Positions 41,080 to 50,133 of a stretch of 64,000 nucleotides of DNA are shown here, piece after piece. Below the pieces are notes generated by a model, which saw nothing but the letters and a program-made list of their open reading frames with translations, did not search any database and was not told the origin of the DNA. The stretch comes from Nitrosarchaeum sp. (GTDB taxonomy: Archaea; Thermoproteota; Nitrososphaeria; Nitrososphaerales; Nitrosopumilaceae): assembly GCF_025699065.1 (NCBI RefSeq), contig NZ_JAILWF010000001.1, positions 211,626-275,625 of the forward strand. The letters are read 5' to 3'. Made by a program: the position numbers and the translations under genes. Numbering within the stretch: position 1 is the stretch's first letter; each line of letters begins with the position of its first letter.

Positions 41080-42465
41080 TTAGCTAAATTGGTGGACTAC
41101 ATCCATCAAGCCTTGTTTAAATTCTTCAGTTGAGAGACCCCATCGACCATATTCATCTTTGTATCCGTCCCATGCTTCTTCAGCTTCTTTTGCTATCTCC
41201 AAAATCTTTGGTCCAATTGCCTTTGTATTTACAAGAACCGCAATACTTGCTTGTTCCCCATCCATTATTGGGATTTTTACAAAGATCATTCTAGACTCTT
41301 CAATGTTGAATTTATCTTTGATTATTCTTTTAATGGCTTCTCTCTCTTTAATATCAAATTCGCCTTTCACTTTAACTAAAACACAACAAGAATCACGTGA
41401 GCTTCCATTGTTTCGAATATCATTTTCATCAATATCAAATAGTAATGCATCTTCCTTTTTGCCAAGTTTATTTAAAACATCTTCCATGGTGTTATTTTTT
41501 GTAGAGGTCAACATATCTTTGCCCCATTGACTTTCAGACGGACTAACTGGCATAATCCATGGAATTGCAAATTTTGGTTTTTTTGTTGCAAGCCATGTAC
41601 GATAGTTAGACATATCCCATTCAGTTTCTCTGGCAAATGAAGAAATAAACATCGAAATAGTGTTTGCAGCTATCAAGTTCATTCCCTTGTAATCTTTCCA
41701 ACCAACTTCATGTTCTTTTGGCAGATCATCTATAATAGAAGGAATTTTTTGTAATTTCTTATCATGTTGGTGTGCAAGTTTTCTTAGTGCTTTATTTGAA
41801 ACCAAAATAGAACAATCACTGTATTTGATCTGATATTCCAAATTCATTACGATGTTAATTGCAGCTGCCTCAAAAATTACTGGGTCCCATCCAAATTCAG
41901 GCATTAATCCAAAAGTGGCAATTGTTGCATGTTCTTTTGTGTTAGTTTTTATGTATTCGATAAATGCACTTGAAAATGAACTTCCAGTCCCACCACCCAT
42001 AGCAAATGGAACAACATACCCTCTAACGGGTTCTGGTGAAATTGCAGACAATTGTTTTTTGATATCAACTTTTGTCTTCATTTCTTCAAGGAATCTTGTC
42101 TTTCCTTCTGCCCAGTTTCTTGCAGCTCCTCCTGCACCATGAATTACATGCTGATCACGTAGTGCAAAAAGGTCAGGATATGATTGTAAAATTAGATTAG
42201 CCGCTCTTGGATCAAGATCAACAAGTAATGCTCTTGGAATAAGCGGAATATCTCCATCACCATATGAAGGTGAAAATCTCAAAATTGTGCTTCCATATCT
42301 TTTTAAAACTCGTGATTCATCTTTTGAATTCAATGTTGGTTTTAGAGGGTCTGCTCCAACGTCTAATAGCAATCTTCGATATGATTCAGCCCCAAGTCCT
42401 ATTCCACAATGACCAAAACAAATCATCAAAACAGGTGCTGGTGGAAGTGGTGCTAATTTAGACAT
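41080..42465 (-). CDS. Artubulin-like tubulin/FtsZ superfamily GTPase
   Basis: A 461-residue protein. The GTP-binding T4 signature M-G-G-G-T-G-S-S-F-S-S is at 156-166. Tubulin-type features are P-V-L-M-I-C-F-G-H-C-G-I-G-L-G-A-E-S-Y at 11-29 (compare GQCGNQ in tubulins), R-A-L-L-V-D-L-D-P-R at 78-87, H-G-A-G-G-A-A-R-N-W-A-E-G at 109-121 (compare QSGAGNNWAKG) and S-N-K-A-L-R-K-L near 223 (compare DNEALYDI). FtsZ has different sequences there. Artubulins were reported from Nitrosarchaeum as an archaeal relative of eukaryotic tubulin. It should form GTP-dependent filaments in the cytoplasm. Confidence 0.9.
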   Translation of the reverse strand: MSKLAPLPPAPVLMICFGHCGIGLGAESYRRLLLDVGADPLKPTLNSKDESRVLKRYGSTILRFSPSYGDGDIPLIPRALLVDLDPRAANLILQSYPDLFALRDQHVIHGAGGAARNWAEGKTRFLEEMKTKVDIKKQLSAISPEPVRGYVVPFAMGGGTGSSFSSAFIEYIKTNTKEHATIATFGLMPEFGWDPVIFEAAAINIVMNLEYQIKYSDCSILVSNKALRKLAHQHDKKLQKIPSIIDDLPKEHEVGWKDYKGMNLIAANTISMFISSFARETEWDMSNYRTWLATKKPKFAIPWIMPVSPSESQWGKDMLTSTKNNTMEDVLNKLGKKEDALLFDIDENDIRNNGSSRDSCCVLVKVKGEFDIKEREAIKRIIKDKFNIEESRMIFVKIPIMDGEQASIAVLVNTKAIGPKILEIAKEAEEAWDGYKDEYGRWGLSTEEFKQGLMDVVHQFS

Positions 42466-42593
42466 AATTTACTTAACCTAAGATAATATTGCATTGCTCA
42501 TTAATAAGAGAGTAGAACAAATTATACCAACTATATCAAGTTTAGATACTTTTTTACTTAAAAATTGTTTAAAAATATGAATTTTTTAATTGT

Positions 42594-43214
42594 CTATTGA
42601 AGACCGATAGAGTTGGAAGATGAAATTCCAGTTGGGATTGATGGGAATTTATCACCAACACGAGTTCCAGCAACTGCTGCTGCTTCTTTAAGTATATTTT
42701 CTGTCTCTTCATTTGATGCTCCATCAAATTCAAAGCTTCCTTCAAATGAACCAGAAATTGATTCATTGAGAATGCCAAACAATGATTCAAATTCACGGCT
42801 TACTTCTGGCATGATTTTTCCTAAAGCTGGCTTTAAGGCATTCATGGTTGCCATGACTGGGCCTAATGATGCCATTGCATCACCTAAATCAGAGACAGTA
42901 GATAATCGTAGATTAACTTGTTCTAAGGAGATCTTTAAAGTGTTTAGAATTTTTTTATTTTTTCTGATTTCCACTAATTCATTTGCAAGAACTCTGCTAG
43001 TGGAAATATCATGACTTTTTTTTGCCATTACAATTCGGTTAAATAATTTTGCATCTTTTTCATCTAATGTTTTTACTTTGTAATCAAGAGTAGATACGGT
43101 TTTGTTTAATTGTACAAGGGAATTTTGAATTCTTGGTTTAATCGGTGCTTCTTTTTTTAGACCGCGAATATGGTCTGAGATTCCTTTTGATTGAGGGTTA
43201 TTCCAATTTGTCAT
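42594..43214 (-). CDS. cdvB: ESCRT-III homologue CdvB
   Basis: A 206-residue protein with the CdvB helical core. It contains L-V-Q-L-N-K-T-V-S-T-L-D-Y-K-V-K-T-L, then L-A-N-E-L-V-E-I-R-K-N-K-K, L-E-Q-V-N-L-R-L-S-T-V-S-D-L-G-D and M-A-T-M-N-A-L-K-P-A-L-G. The C-terminal 60 residues are acidic/Gly-Ser-rich with a helix T-E-N-I-L-K-E-A-A-A-V-A-G. ESCRT-III proteins form spiral filaments that divide membranes, and Nitrosopumilales divide with the Cdv system. It is likely one of several paralogues. It lies 128 bp upstream of the artubulin, on the same strand. Confidence 0.88.
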   Translation of the reverse strand: MTNWNNPQSKGISDHIRGLKKEAPIKPRIQNSLVQLNKTVSTLDYKVKTLDEKDAKLFNRIVMAKKSHDISTSRVLANELVEIRKNKKILNTLKISLEQVNLRLSTVSDLGDAMASLGPVMATMNALKPALGKIMPEVSREFESLFGILNESISGSFEGSFEFDGASNEETENILKEAAAVAGTRVGDKFPSIPTGISSSNSIGLQ

Positions 43215-43338
43215 GAAATTCTATTTTATATGAATAAACAAGATCATAATCAAATGAGTTGAAGATATTATACAAATTAGATAGTTTTGTGGAATGGGAG
43301 CTGTTCAGACAGTCAAAATTTAACGAATTGTATGAATC

Positions 43339-43346
43339 AATATATT
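43339..43346 (+). promoter_or_regulatory. TATA box of the deaminase-polB operon
   Basis: AATATATT is centred 25.5 nt before GTG 43368, which decides this start over longer in-frame alternatives. Confidence 0.5.
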
Positions 43347-43367
43347 GAACAAATAGGCATGATTTGT

Positions 43368-43895
43368 GTGAGTAAATCTTTTGAGAGACCAAATTGGGAT
43401 GAATATTTTATGCTTCAAGCAGAATTGGCTAAACTTCGTTCAAATTGCATGACTAGACAAGTAGGTGCAGTGATTGTTCGTAAAAATAGACAATTAGCAA
43501 CAGGGTATAACGGAACACCTCCCGGAATCAAAAATTGTTTTGACGGAGGATGCAAACGTTGTCAACTAAGAATGGAGGGCAAGATAGAATCAGGAGCATC
43601 GTTGGATAGATGTCTTTGTAATCATGCAGAAGCAAATGCAATAATGCATTGTGCAATTTTAGGTATTGAAGCTGGCATAGCAGGAGCTATTCTATACACA
43701 ACGTTTGTCCCATGTTTAGAGTGTACAAAAATGGCAATAACAATTGGAATTAAAAAATTTGTATGTCTTGATTCGTATCCAGAAACAGATTTTGAATTAT
43801 TAAAAGAAGCTGGAGTAGAAGTTATTCAATTAGATAAAAGTAGAATTACTAAGTGGGCAAAGGAGCTAGTAAGTAAATACGAAAATTCTAAGTGA
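43368..43895 (+). CDS. Deoxycytidylate (dCMP) deaminase-family protein
   Basis: From GTG 43368, 175 residues. The zinc site is N-H-A-E-A-N-A-I (H86, catalytic E88) and P-C-L-E-C (C116, C119). A Cys-rich loop C-F-D-G-G-C-K-R-C-Q near 60-70 is typical of dCMP deaminases that keep a second zinc. It makes dUMP for thymidylate synthesis. The GTG is 25.5 nt from a TATA box AATATATT (43339-43346). Longer frames from 43287 and 43359 read through this promoter. It lies 4 bp before DNA polymerase B, so nucleotide and DNA synthesis are linked. Confidence 0.9.
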   Translation: MSKSFERPNWDEYFMLQAELAKLRSNCMTRQVGAVIVRKNRQLATGYNGTPPGIKNCFDGGCKRCQLRMEGKIESGASLDRCLCNHAEANAIMHCAILGIEAGIAGAILYTTFVPCLECTKMAITIGIKKFVCLDSYPETDFELLKEAGVEVIQLDKSRITKWAKELVSKYENSK

Positions 43896-43899
43896 TCAT

Positions 43900-46458
43900 A
43901 TGCAAGTGGACATTAAAGAAACGGAAAAAATAACAACGATGTCACCATCAATGTTAGTATCTGCAACATATGACAACATAACTAGATCTGCAGTTTTGAA
44001 ATTCTATGAACCAATATCACAAAAATTAATTTTATGGAATGACGAATCAGGACATAAACCATATTGTTATTCAAGATTAACTCCAGATGAGCTTGACTTT
44101 TTACAAGAGAGAGATGACATTTTAGAGATTAAAACAGAGAGAAGACATGATTTGATGAAAGACGAAGAAGTACTTCTTTCAAAAATAATAGTAGCTGATC
44201 CACTTACAATCGGAGGAACTGCAGGAGACAAAAGTATCAGAAACATAATTGAAACATGGGAGTCAGATATCAAATATTATGAAAACTATCTTTATGATAG
44301 ATCATTAATTGTTGGAAAGTATTACGAAATAATCGATGGAAAAATAAAACCACATGATTTAGAAATATCAGACGAAGTCAAGCTCGCTCTGAAAAGTTTG
44401 TTGTGGGATAAAGTAGATAGTGAGAATATGGTTGACCCAAAAGAATTCAAGGAATTAATTTCGAATTGGGCTGATTTGTTGAATCAACCAATCCCTAGAA
44501 TCAAAAGATTAAGTGTCGATATTGAAGTGGAGGCTGAAATCGGAAGAATTCCAGACCCAAAAATTGCAGAAAAAAAAGTCACCGCTGTTGGCCTAAAAGG
44601 AACAGATGGGTTTGATAAAATTTTTGTATTAAGAACTGAAGGAACTGAAGAAGGCGTAAACGAACTCGATAAAAATATCAAAATTGTATTTTATGAACCA
44701 GATAAAGAAAAAGAGATGATTTTAGACGCTTTTAAGATAATTGAAGAGTTTCCTTTTGTACTAACATACAACGGAGATGATTTTGATTTACCATATTTGT
44801 TTAACAGAGCAGAAAGACTTGGAATTAAAAAAGAAGATAATCCATTATACATGATGAAAGATTCTGCAACATTAAAACATGGAGTTCATCTTGATTTGTA
44901 TAGAACTTTATCAAATAGATCGTTTCAGATTTACGCATTTAGTCAAAAGTACACAGATTTTTCATTAAACAGTGTAGCAAAAGCGCTATTAAACAAAGAA
45001 AAAATTGATTACGGATTAGATTTTGATCAACTCACACTATATCAAACTGCAAATTATTGTTACAATGATGCATTACTAACATATGAGCTGTCAAGTTTCA
45101 ACAAAGATCTTTTGATGGACTTGCTTGTAATCATATCAAGAATTGGTAGGATGCCAATTGACGATATTGCACGAATGGGGGTATCACAATGGATTAGAAG
45201 TTTATTGTATTACGAACACAGACAAAGAAATGCGTTAATTCCAAAAAGAGAGGAATTAGAAAGAAGATCAGAAGGGGTAACATCTGATGCAGTAATCAAA
45301 GATAAAAAATATCGTGGAGGTCTAGTTATTGATCCAAAAGAAGGAATTCATTTTGATGTGGTGGTAATGGATTTTGCAAGTCTATATCCAAGCATAATCA
45401 AAGTGAGAAACATATCATATGAAACAGTAAGGTGTTCTCATAGTGAATGTAAAAAAAATACCATTCCTCAAACTAATCATTGGGCATGTACCAAAAGAAA
45501 TGGGTTAACAGCAATAATCATTGGCTCATTGCGAGATTTAAGAGTAAATTACTATAAGAGCCTCTCAAAAAAAGAGACGCTAACTGATGAACAAAGACAG
45601 CAGTACACAGTAGTCAGTCAAGCACTCAAAGTCATTTTAAATGCAAGCTATGGTGTGATGGGTGCCGAGATATTTCCATTGTATTTTCTTCCTGCGGCAG
45701 AAGCAACAACGGCAATTGGAAGATTCACTATTTTAGAAACAATCAAAAAATGCGAAGAGATTGGAATCGATGTACTATACGGCGACACAGATTCATTATT
45801 TATCAAAAAACCTACAGATGAACAAGTTCATAAAGTAATAGAACAGGCAAAAAAAGATCACGGGGTTGATCTAGAAATAGACAAAGTGTATAGATACTGC
45901 GTCCTAAGCAACAGAAAGAAAAACTATCTTGGCGTAACTAAATCAGGAATAGTAGATGTAAAAGGTTTAACTGGAAAAAAATCTCACACACCGCCGTTTA
46001 TCAGAAAATTATTTTATGAATTACTAGACGTATTGTCAACTGTACAAACAATAGAAGATTTTGAAAAAGCAAAATTAGCCATCACAGACAAGATTGCAAC
46101 ATGTGCAAAAAAAGTCGAGTCAAAGGAGATTCCACTCCAAGACTTGACATTTAATGTGATGATTAGCAAAGCACCATCTGAATATACTAAGACAGTTCCA
46201 CAACACATACGGGCTGCCAAATTGCTTGAATCAATCAGAGAGGTAAAAAAAGGAGACAAAATATCATATGTTAAAATCATAAACAAACCAGGGGTCAAAC
46301 CAGTAGAGCTGGCTAAAAAAGAAGAAATAGATTCAAAGAAATACATGGAATTTATGGAATCAACATTGGATCAAATTACATCTTCGATGGATTTGGATTT
46401 TTCAACTATGTTAGGAAAACCAAAGCAAACAGGATTAGATGAGTTTTTCTGGAATTAG
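43900..46458 (+). CDS. polB: DNA polymerase, family B
   Basis: An 852-residue replicative polymerase. The 3'-5' exonuclease motif I is S-V-D-I-E-V-E-A (D206, E208). Exo II is Y-N-G-D-D-F-D-L-P-Y. Polymerase motif A is D-F-A-S-L-Y-P-S-I-I (D491), motif B is K-V-I-L-N-A-S-Y-G-V-M-G, and motif C is Y-G-D-T-D-S (D629, D631). The C-terminus Q-T-G-L-D-E-F-F-W-N is a clean PCNA-binding PIP box (843-850). It starts 4 bp after the dCMP deaminase. It copies DNA at replication forks together with PolD, as in other thaumarchaea. Confidence 0.96.
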   Translation: MQVDIKETEKITTMSPSMLVSATYDNITRSAVLKFYEPISQKLILWNDESGHKPYCYSRLTPDELDFLQERDDILEIKTERRHDLMKDEEVLLSKIIVADPLTIGGTAGDKSIRNIIETWESDIKYYENYLYDRSLIVGKYYEIIDGKIKPHDLEISDEVKLALKSLLWDKVDSENMVDPKEFKELISNWADLLNQPIPRIKRLSVDIEVEAEIGRIPDPKIAEKKVTAVGLKGTDGFDKIFVLRTEGTEEGVNELDKNIKIVFYEPDKEKEMILDAFKIIEEFPFVLTYNGDDFDLPYLFNRAERLGIKKEDNPLYMMKDSATLKHGVHLDLYRTLSNRSFQIYAFSQKYTDFSLNSVAKALLNKEKIDYGLDFDQLTLYQTANYCYNDALLTYELSSFNKDLLMDLLVIISRIGRMPIDDIARMGVSQWIRSLLYYEHRQRNALIPKREELERRSEGVTSDAVIKDKKYRGGLVIDPKEGIHFDVVVMDFASLYPSIIKVRNISYETVRCSHSECKKNTIPQTNHWACTKRNGLTAIIIGSLRDLRVNYYKSLSKKETLTDEQRQQYTVVSQALKVILNASYGVMGAEIFPLYFLPAAEATTAIGRFTILETIKKCEEIGIDVLYGDTDSLFIKKPTDEQVHKVIEQAKKDHGVDLEIDKVYRYCVLSNRKKNYLGVTKSGIVDVKGLTGKKSHTPPFIRKLFYELLDVLSTVQTIEDFEKAKLAITDKIATCAKKVESKEIPLQDLTFNVMISKAPSEYTKTVPQHIRAAKLLESIREVKKGDKISYVKIINKPGVKPVELAKKEEIDSKKYMEFMESTLDQITSSMDLDFSTMLGKPKQTGLDEFFWN

Positions 46459-46467
46459 TGAATAATA

Positions 46468-46755
46468 GTGGAAATTGACGGAACTTTACTTACAATATTG
46501 GGAATATCTGCAGGGATATTGATTTTAACTGGCTGGTTAGACCAAATCATCAAAGGTTATAAAACTAAGAGCCTCAAAGATGTTTCAAAATATTTGATGT
46601 TATTTATCTCAGGAGGCTCAATTTTGTGGCTAATTTACGGATTGATTGTTTCTGATGTATTTATCATTGGCACAAACATAACAGCAATTTTTCTTATGAT
46701 GACAGTATTATTTATGAAAAAAAGATATGAAAAAGCTGCAAATACAAATCAATAA
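46468..46755 (+). CDS. SemiSWEET-type (PQ-loop) sugar transporter
   Basis: A 95-residue protein with three membrane helices: L-L-T-I-L-G-I-S-A-G-I-L-I-L-T-G-W-L, then D-Q-I-I-K-G-Y-K-T-K-S-L-K-D-V-S (the PQ-type loop, with S in place of P-Q) and two further helices. SemiSWEETs are half transporters that dimerise to pass sugars. It begins with GTG 10 bp after polB and could be cotranscribed with it. A sugar carrier in an autotroph is unexpected. The substrate is unknown. Confidence 0.85.
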   Translation: MEIDGTLLTILGISAGILILTGWLDQIIKGYKTKSLKDVSKYLMLFISGGSILWLIYGLIVSDVFIIGTNITAIFLMMTVLFMKKRYEKAANTNQ

Positions 46756-46783
46756 AATAACAAGTTTAAAAAAATTTAAAATA

Positions 46784-47149
46784 TTAAACAGAATTCAAAC
46801 TTTCTAAACCAGAAATTAGATCATTTGGTTCAATAGGTTTTCTCCAAATTTGTTTAACTCCCTTTTGAAAAAGATTTTTTTCTTCATCATTTGAAATTGA
46901 TGAGGCAGTTAAAACGACCACTTTAATTTTATCCATAAGTTGATGCTTTATCATATCATTGATGACGTCATATCCAGAATAAACAGGCATAGCAAGATCA
47001 AGTAATAATACATCAAAACTTTTTTGTGTAATTAGTTCCAAACCGGTTTTTCCATTTTCAGCACAGACTGCATTATGATTTTTTGCGTTGATATATGCAC
47101 AAAGCATGTCACGAATACTTTTGTTATCCTCTATTACAATAACATTCAA
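46784..47149 (-). CDS. Response regulator receiver (CheY-like)
   Basis: A 121-residue receiver: M-N-V-I-V-I-E-D-N (E7, D8), V-L-L-L-D-L-A-M-P (phospho-Asp), V-V-V-L-T-A-S and W-R-K-P-I. There is no output domain. It lies 48 bp after the histidine kinase gene on the same strand. The two probably form a two-component pair, in contrast to the three orphan receivers at 31.5-34 kb. Confidence 0.9.
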   Translation of the reverse strand: MNVIVIEDNKSIRDMLCAYINAKNHNAVCAENGKTGLELITQKSFDVLLLDLAMPVYSGYDVINDMIKHQLMDKIKVVVLTASSISNDEEKNLFQKGVKQIWRKPIEPNDLISGLESLNSV

Positions 47150-47197
47150 TTTACATCATATGAAGTATTATGCTTTTTAAGTGTAAGTGAATAGTTT

Positions 47198-49222
47198 TTA
47201 CTTAATAATTGGGAGACTAATAAAAAAGGTGGTCCCTACTTTTGGCGTACTTTCAATCCAAATTTTTCCTCCTAAATTATCAACGATTCCTTTACAGATA
47301 GACAATCCTAAGCCAGTACCACCGTGTTTTCGTGTAACAGATGTATCTGTTTGATAAAATTTGTGAAATAGATGTTTTTGCTCTTCTTTTGGAATTCCAA
47401 TACCGTTATCTTTTACATAAAACAAAATAGAATTATTTTCCGTGGAAGCACCAATCTCAATTTTTCCACCTATATCAGGCACAAAATCTACTGAATTTTT
47501 AATTAGATTTGTGATAACTTGATTTAATCTGCCAAGATCACTTTTGAATATTAGATCATCAGAAGTAGCATTTGTAAATAAAATATTTTTGTCATGCATA
47601 TAGATTTCATTTTGACGATAAATTTCATCCATAATTTTAGATAAATGAATTTCAGCAAATTTGAATTTCATAGTATGTAATTCAATTCTTTGAGAATCCA
47701 AAAGATCATCAATAATTGTTTCAAGACGTTCTGCATTAAAGTAAATTTGATTTAGAGATTCTTTTTGTTGTTCATTTAATTCTCCAAAATCTGGATCACG
47801 TATCATTTTTGCGTGGAATTTAATTGGAAATAATGGAGTTTTTAGCTCATGAGAAACCATTGATGCAAATTCATCTTTTTGTTTTTCAGTTTCTTTTAGC
47901 GTAACTAGCTGTTCTTGTAATAACGCATTATATTTTTGTTCTAGTTCTTTTATTTGATAAAATTCAGATTGATCAAGAATAATGCACAGATATCCATTTT
48001 GTTTATCAGAACTATCCTGAATACGCACGCTACTAAAAAGCACAGGAAACTCAGTCCCATCTTTTCTCTTTAACCAATTTTCTTGGTCGATAATCTTACC
48101 AATGTTTTCTAAATCATCAAAATATTTTTCAGCATCTTTTTGACCTTTATCTGAAACTATAGATAAAAAGGGATGACCAATAAGTTCTTCACTTCGATAT
48201 TGAAACATATATTGAAATTTTTCATTATATGACTCTATTTTTTTATCATTATCAATAATGAATGTTGCGTACGGAGATACATTGTAGAAATTCTGGAATT
48301 TTTCTTTTGATTTTAAGAGTAGTTTTTGGGTTTGTTTTAAAATGTCATTTGACATTTTCATGTCATTATTGATATCCTGTAATTGGATAGTTTTGTGTTG
48401 TAGGAAGTTACTTAATCTTTCAGCCCGAATAAATAAAATTGGAAAAATTGCAGAAAGGAATATTCCAACGACAATTGCAATTATTTCAAAATATAAGAAA
48501 GATTGTGCAAGAGACGGATACCATAAAGCATATTCTAAACTGATTGGTCTGTGATCTATAAAGGCAAATAGAGTCGTATCTTTTTTGATATGAATTACAT
48601 CATCAAGCTGTTCATAGGTAAATTCAACATCTTCTGTGTAAATCTCATTATCATTTCTTTCTAGCTGAAACGGGATAATTTTTTTGTCTTGGGCATATAC
48701 AATCAATTTAAAATTTTTTTGATGTATTGTTTGTTCTATGTTTAGATATTCAAAAGGGATGTCAATTACAGCTGTAAGTTCATGATTTATTGGAAATTCC
48801 AACATATCAAGACTGCCGGAATTATTATCTTCCGAATAAGTTTGAAAAATATCTTCAACGTTTGAATTTTTAAAACTTTGAACAGGGTATGATTCGATTA
48901 TTCGGCTATTATTCAGGATAAAAATATTTTTTATATCAGGAAAAGTTCTAAGAATACCAATCATAAATTGCTCATGATTGCTATCTGGATCATATTCTGA
49001 ATCAAGATAAATACTACGTATAGATTCTCCTACTAAATGAATCCGTTGTTCTTGATTATCTAAATTATATCGAATTCTTTCTATTGTAAGTGCTTTATCA
49101 TCTTCAACAAATTGATATTTTGTTTCTAAATATTGGATATAACTAAAAAGTATGATTGATAGAATGATAAGACCAATAGATATGAAAATTAAGTAGCGTA
49201 TCCATATTTTTTCAATATTCAT
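47198..49222 (-). CDS. Membrane sensor histidine kinase with PAS domain
   Basis: A 674-residue kinase. TM helix 12-30, an external sensor region about 35-245 (Cache/CHASE-like, four-helix and beta), second TM 245-270, a coiled linker, a PAS domain about 310-420 (F-Y-N-V-S-P-Y-A-T-F-I-I-D-N-D-K), and a HisKA helix with H458 in V-S-H-E-L-K-T-P. The ATP-binding part follows, with the N box N-L-I-K-N-S-V-D-F, G1 V-K-D-N-G-I-G-I-P and G2 H-G-G-T-G-L-G-L. It would phosphorylate the response regulator 48 bp downstream. The ligand is unknown. Confidence 0.92.
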   Translation of the reverse strand: MNIEKIWIRYLIFISIGLIILSIILFSYIQYLETKYQFVEDDKALTIERIRYNLDNQEQRIHLVGESIRSIYLDSEYDPDSNHEQFMIGILRTFPDIKNIFILNNSRIIESYPVQSFKNSNVEDIFQTYSEDNNSGSLDMLEFPINHELTAVIDIPFEYLNIEQTIHQKNFKLIVYAQDKKIIPFQLERNDNEIYTEDVEFTYEQLDDVIHIKKDTTLFAFIDHRPISLEYALWYPSLAQSFLYFEIIAIVVGIFLSAIFPILFIRAERLSNFLQHKTIQLQDINNDMKMSNDILKQTQKLLLKSKEKFQNFYNVSPYATFIIDNDKKIESYNEKFQYMFQYRSEELIGHPFLSIVSDKGQKDAEKYFDDLENIGKIIDQENWLKRKDGTEFPVLFSSVRIQDSSDKQNGYLCIILDQSEFYQIKELEQKYNALLQEQLVTLKETEKQKDEFASMVSHELKTPLFPIKFHAKMIRDPDFGELNEQQKESLNQIYFNAERLETIIDDLLDSQRIELHTMKFKFAEIHLSKIMDEIYRQNEIYMHDKNILFTNATSDDLIFKSDLGRLNQVITNLIKNSVDFVPDIGGKIEIGASTENNSILFYVKDNGIGIPKEEQKHLFHKFYQTDTSVTRKHGGTGLGLSICKGIVDNLGGKIWIESTPKVGTTFFISLPIIK

Positions 49223-49404
49223 CTCTGTTATCAGGTAAATTTGCCTTATAATGCTGGGACAGTCAAATAAGTTAACATATTTGAAATAAATTATTGAGAA
49301 ATTTACCCAAAATTCATTTTTTATTTACTATAAAATTCCAGATGGCCATATGAAAAATAACTGTATTCAACACACAAATTAGCCTCAAAATTACTTACAA
49401 TAGA

Positions 49405-49412
49405 TTATAAAA
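49405..49412 (+). promoter_or_regulatory. TATA box of tpiA
   Basis: TTATAAAA is centred 25.5 nt before GTG 49434 and sits in the 211-bp gap that separates the divergent histidine kinase from tpiA. Confidence 0.5.
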
Positions 49413-49433
49413 TAACTATTATTACAATTTAGA

Positions 49434-50114
49434 GTGTTCATAATAAATTGTAAAAACTATGAAGAGATTTCAGGAGATAAAATACTGAAGTTTGTAAAAA
49501 TTGCTGAAAAGATCTCAAAAAAATACAAGTTAAAAATTGTAATTGCACCCCCTCAACATCTAATTGGATTAGTATCAAATAGCAAAATTCCAATCATATC
49601 GCAACACGTTGATAATTCAAAAATTGGTAGCACCACAGGATATGTTATTCCAGAATTATTAAAAAAATCAAAAGTGAGAGGTTCTCTGATTAATCACAGT
49701 GAACATAGGATTTCTAGTGATGATGTTTCAAAACTTGTCTGGAAGCTACAGGAATTAAAAATGATGTCAGTAGTGTGTGTAAAAGATGTTGCAGAAGTAA
49801 AAAAATATTTAAAATTAAATCCAGATTATATTGCAATTGAGCCACCAGAATTAATCGGTTCAGGAAAAGCAGTATCAAATGAGAAACCAGAAATAATTGT
49901 TAAAGCTGCTAAAGCAGTAAAAAGTGCAAATAACAATACAAAGTTACTTTGTGGTGCAGGCATTGTATCAGGCAAAGATGTTTCAAAAGCATTAGAATTA
50001 GGTTCTGAAGGGATCTTGGTTGCAAGTGGGATAATTAAAGCAAAAAATTGGACAAAAATAATTGAAGAATTTTCAAACACAATGAAGAAACATAATGAAT
50101 TAACGACTAATTAA
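49434..50114 (+). CDS. tpiA: Triosephosphate isomerase (archaeal type)
   Basis: A 226-residue archaeal TPI, shorter than bacterial ones. N-C-K-N-Y holds the substrate Lys, N-H-S-E-H-R the catalytic His (H88), I-A-I-E-P-P-E-L-I-G the catalytic Glu (E136), and L-L-C-G-A-G-I the phosphate-binding loop. It interconverts dihydroxyacetone phosphate and glyceraldehyde 3-phosphate in gluconeogenesis. The GTG start (M-F-I-I-N-C-K-N-Y) is in the usual place for the family and at leaderless spacing from a TATA box. Confidence 0.95.
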   Translation: MFIINCKNYEEISGDKILKFVKIAEKISKKYKLKIVIAPPQHLIGLVSNSKIPIISQHVDNSKIGSTTGYVIPELLKKSKVRGSLINHSEHRISSDDVSKLVWKLQELKMMSVVCVKDVAEVKKYLKLNPDYIAIEPPELIGSGKAVSNEKPEIIVKAAKAVKSANNNTKLLCGAGIVSGKDVSKALELGSEGILVASGIIKAKNWTKIIEEFSNTMKKHNELTTN

Positions 50115-50133
50115 ATAATCACATAAACTGTAT

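Noticed and set aside
41080..42465. Reading the gene as the thaumarchaeal FtsZ
   Set aside because: The GGGTGSS loop is shared by both families, but the N-terminal H-C-G-I-G-L-G, A-A-R-N-W-A-E-G and S-N-K-A-L parts follow tubulin. FtsZ has G-G-A-G-x-N and other motifs there.
47198..49222. Chemoreceptor interpretation of the large membrane protein
   Set aside because: HisKA H458 and all ATP-binding boxes are present, and there is no methyl-accepting signalling domain.
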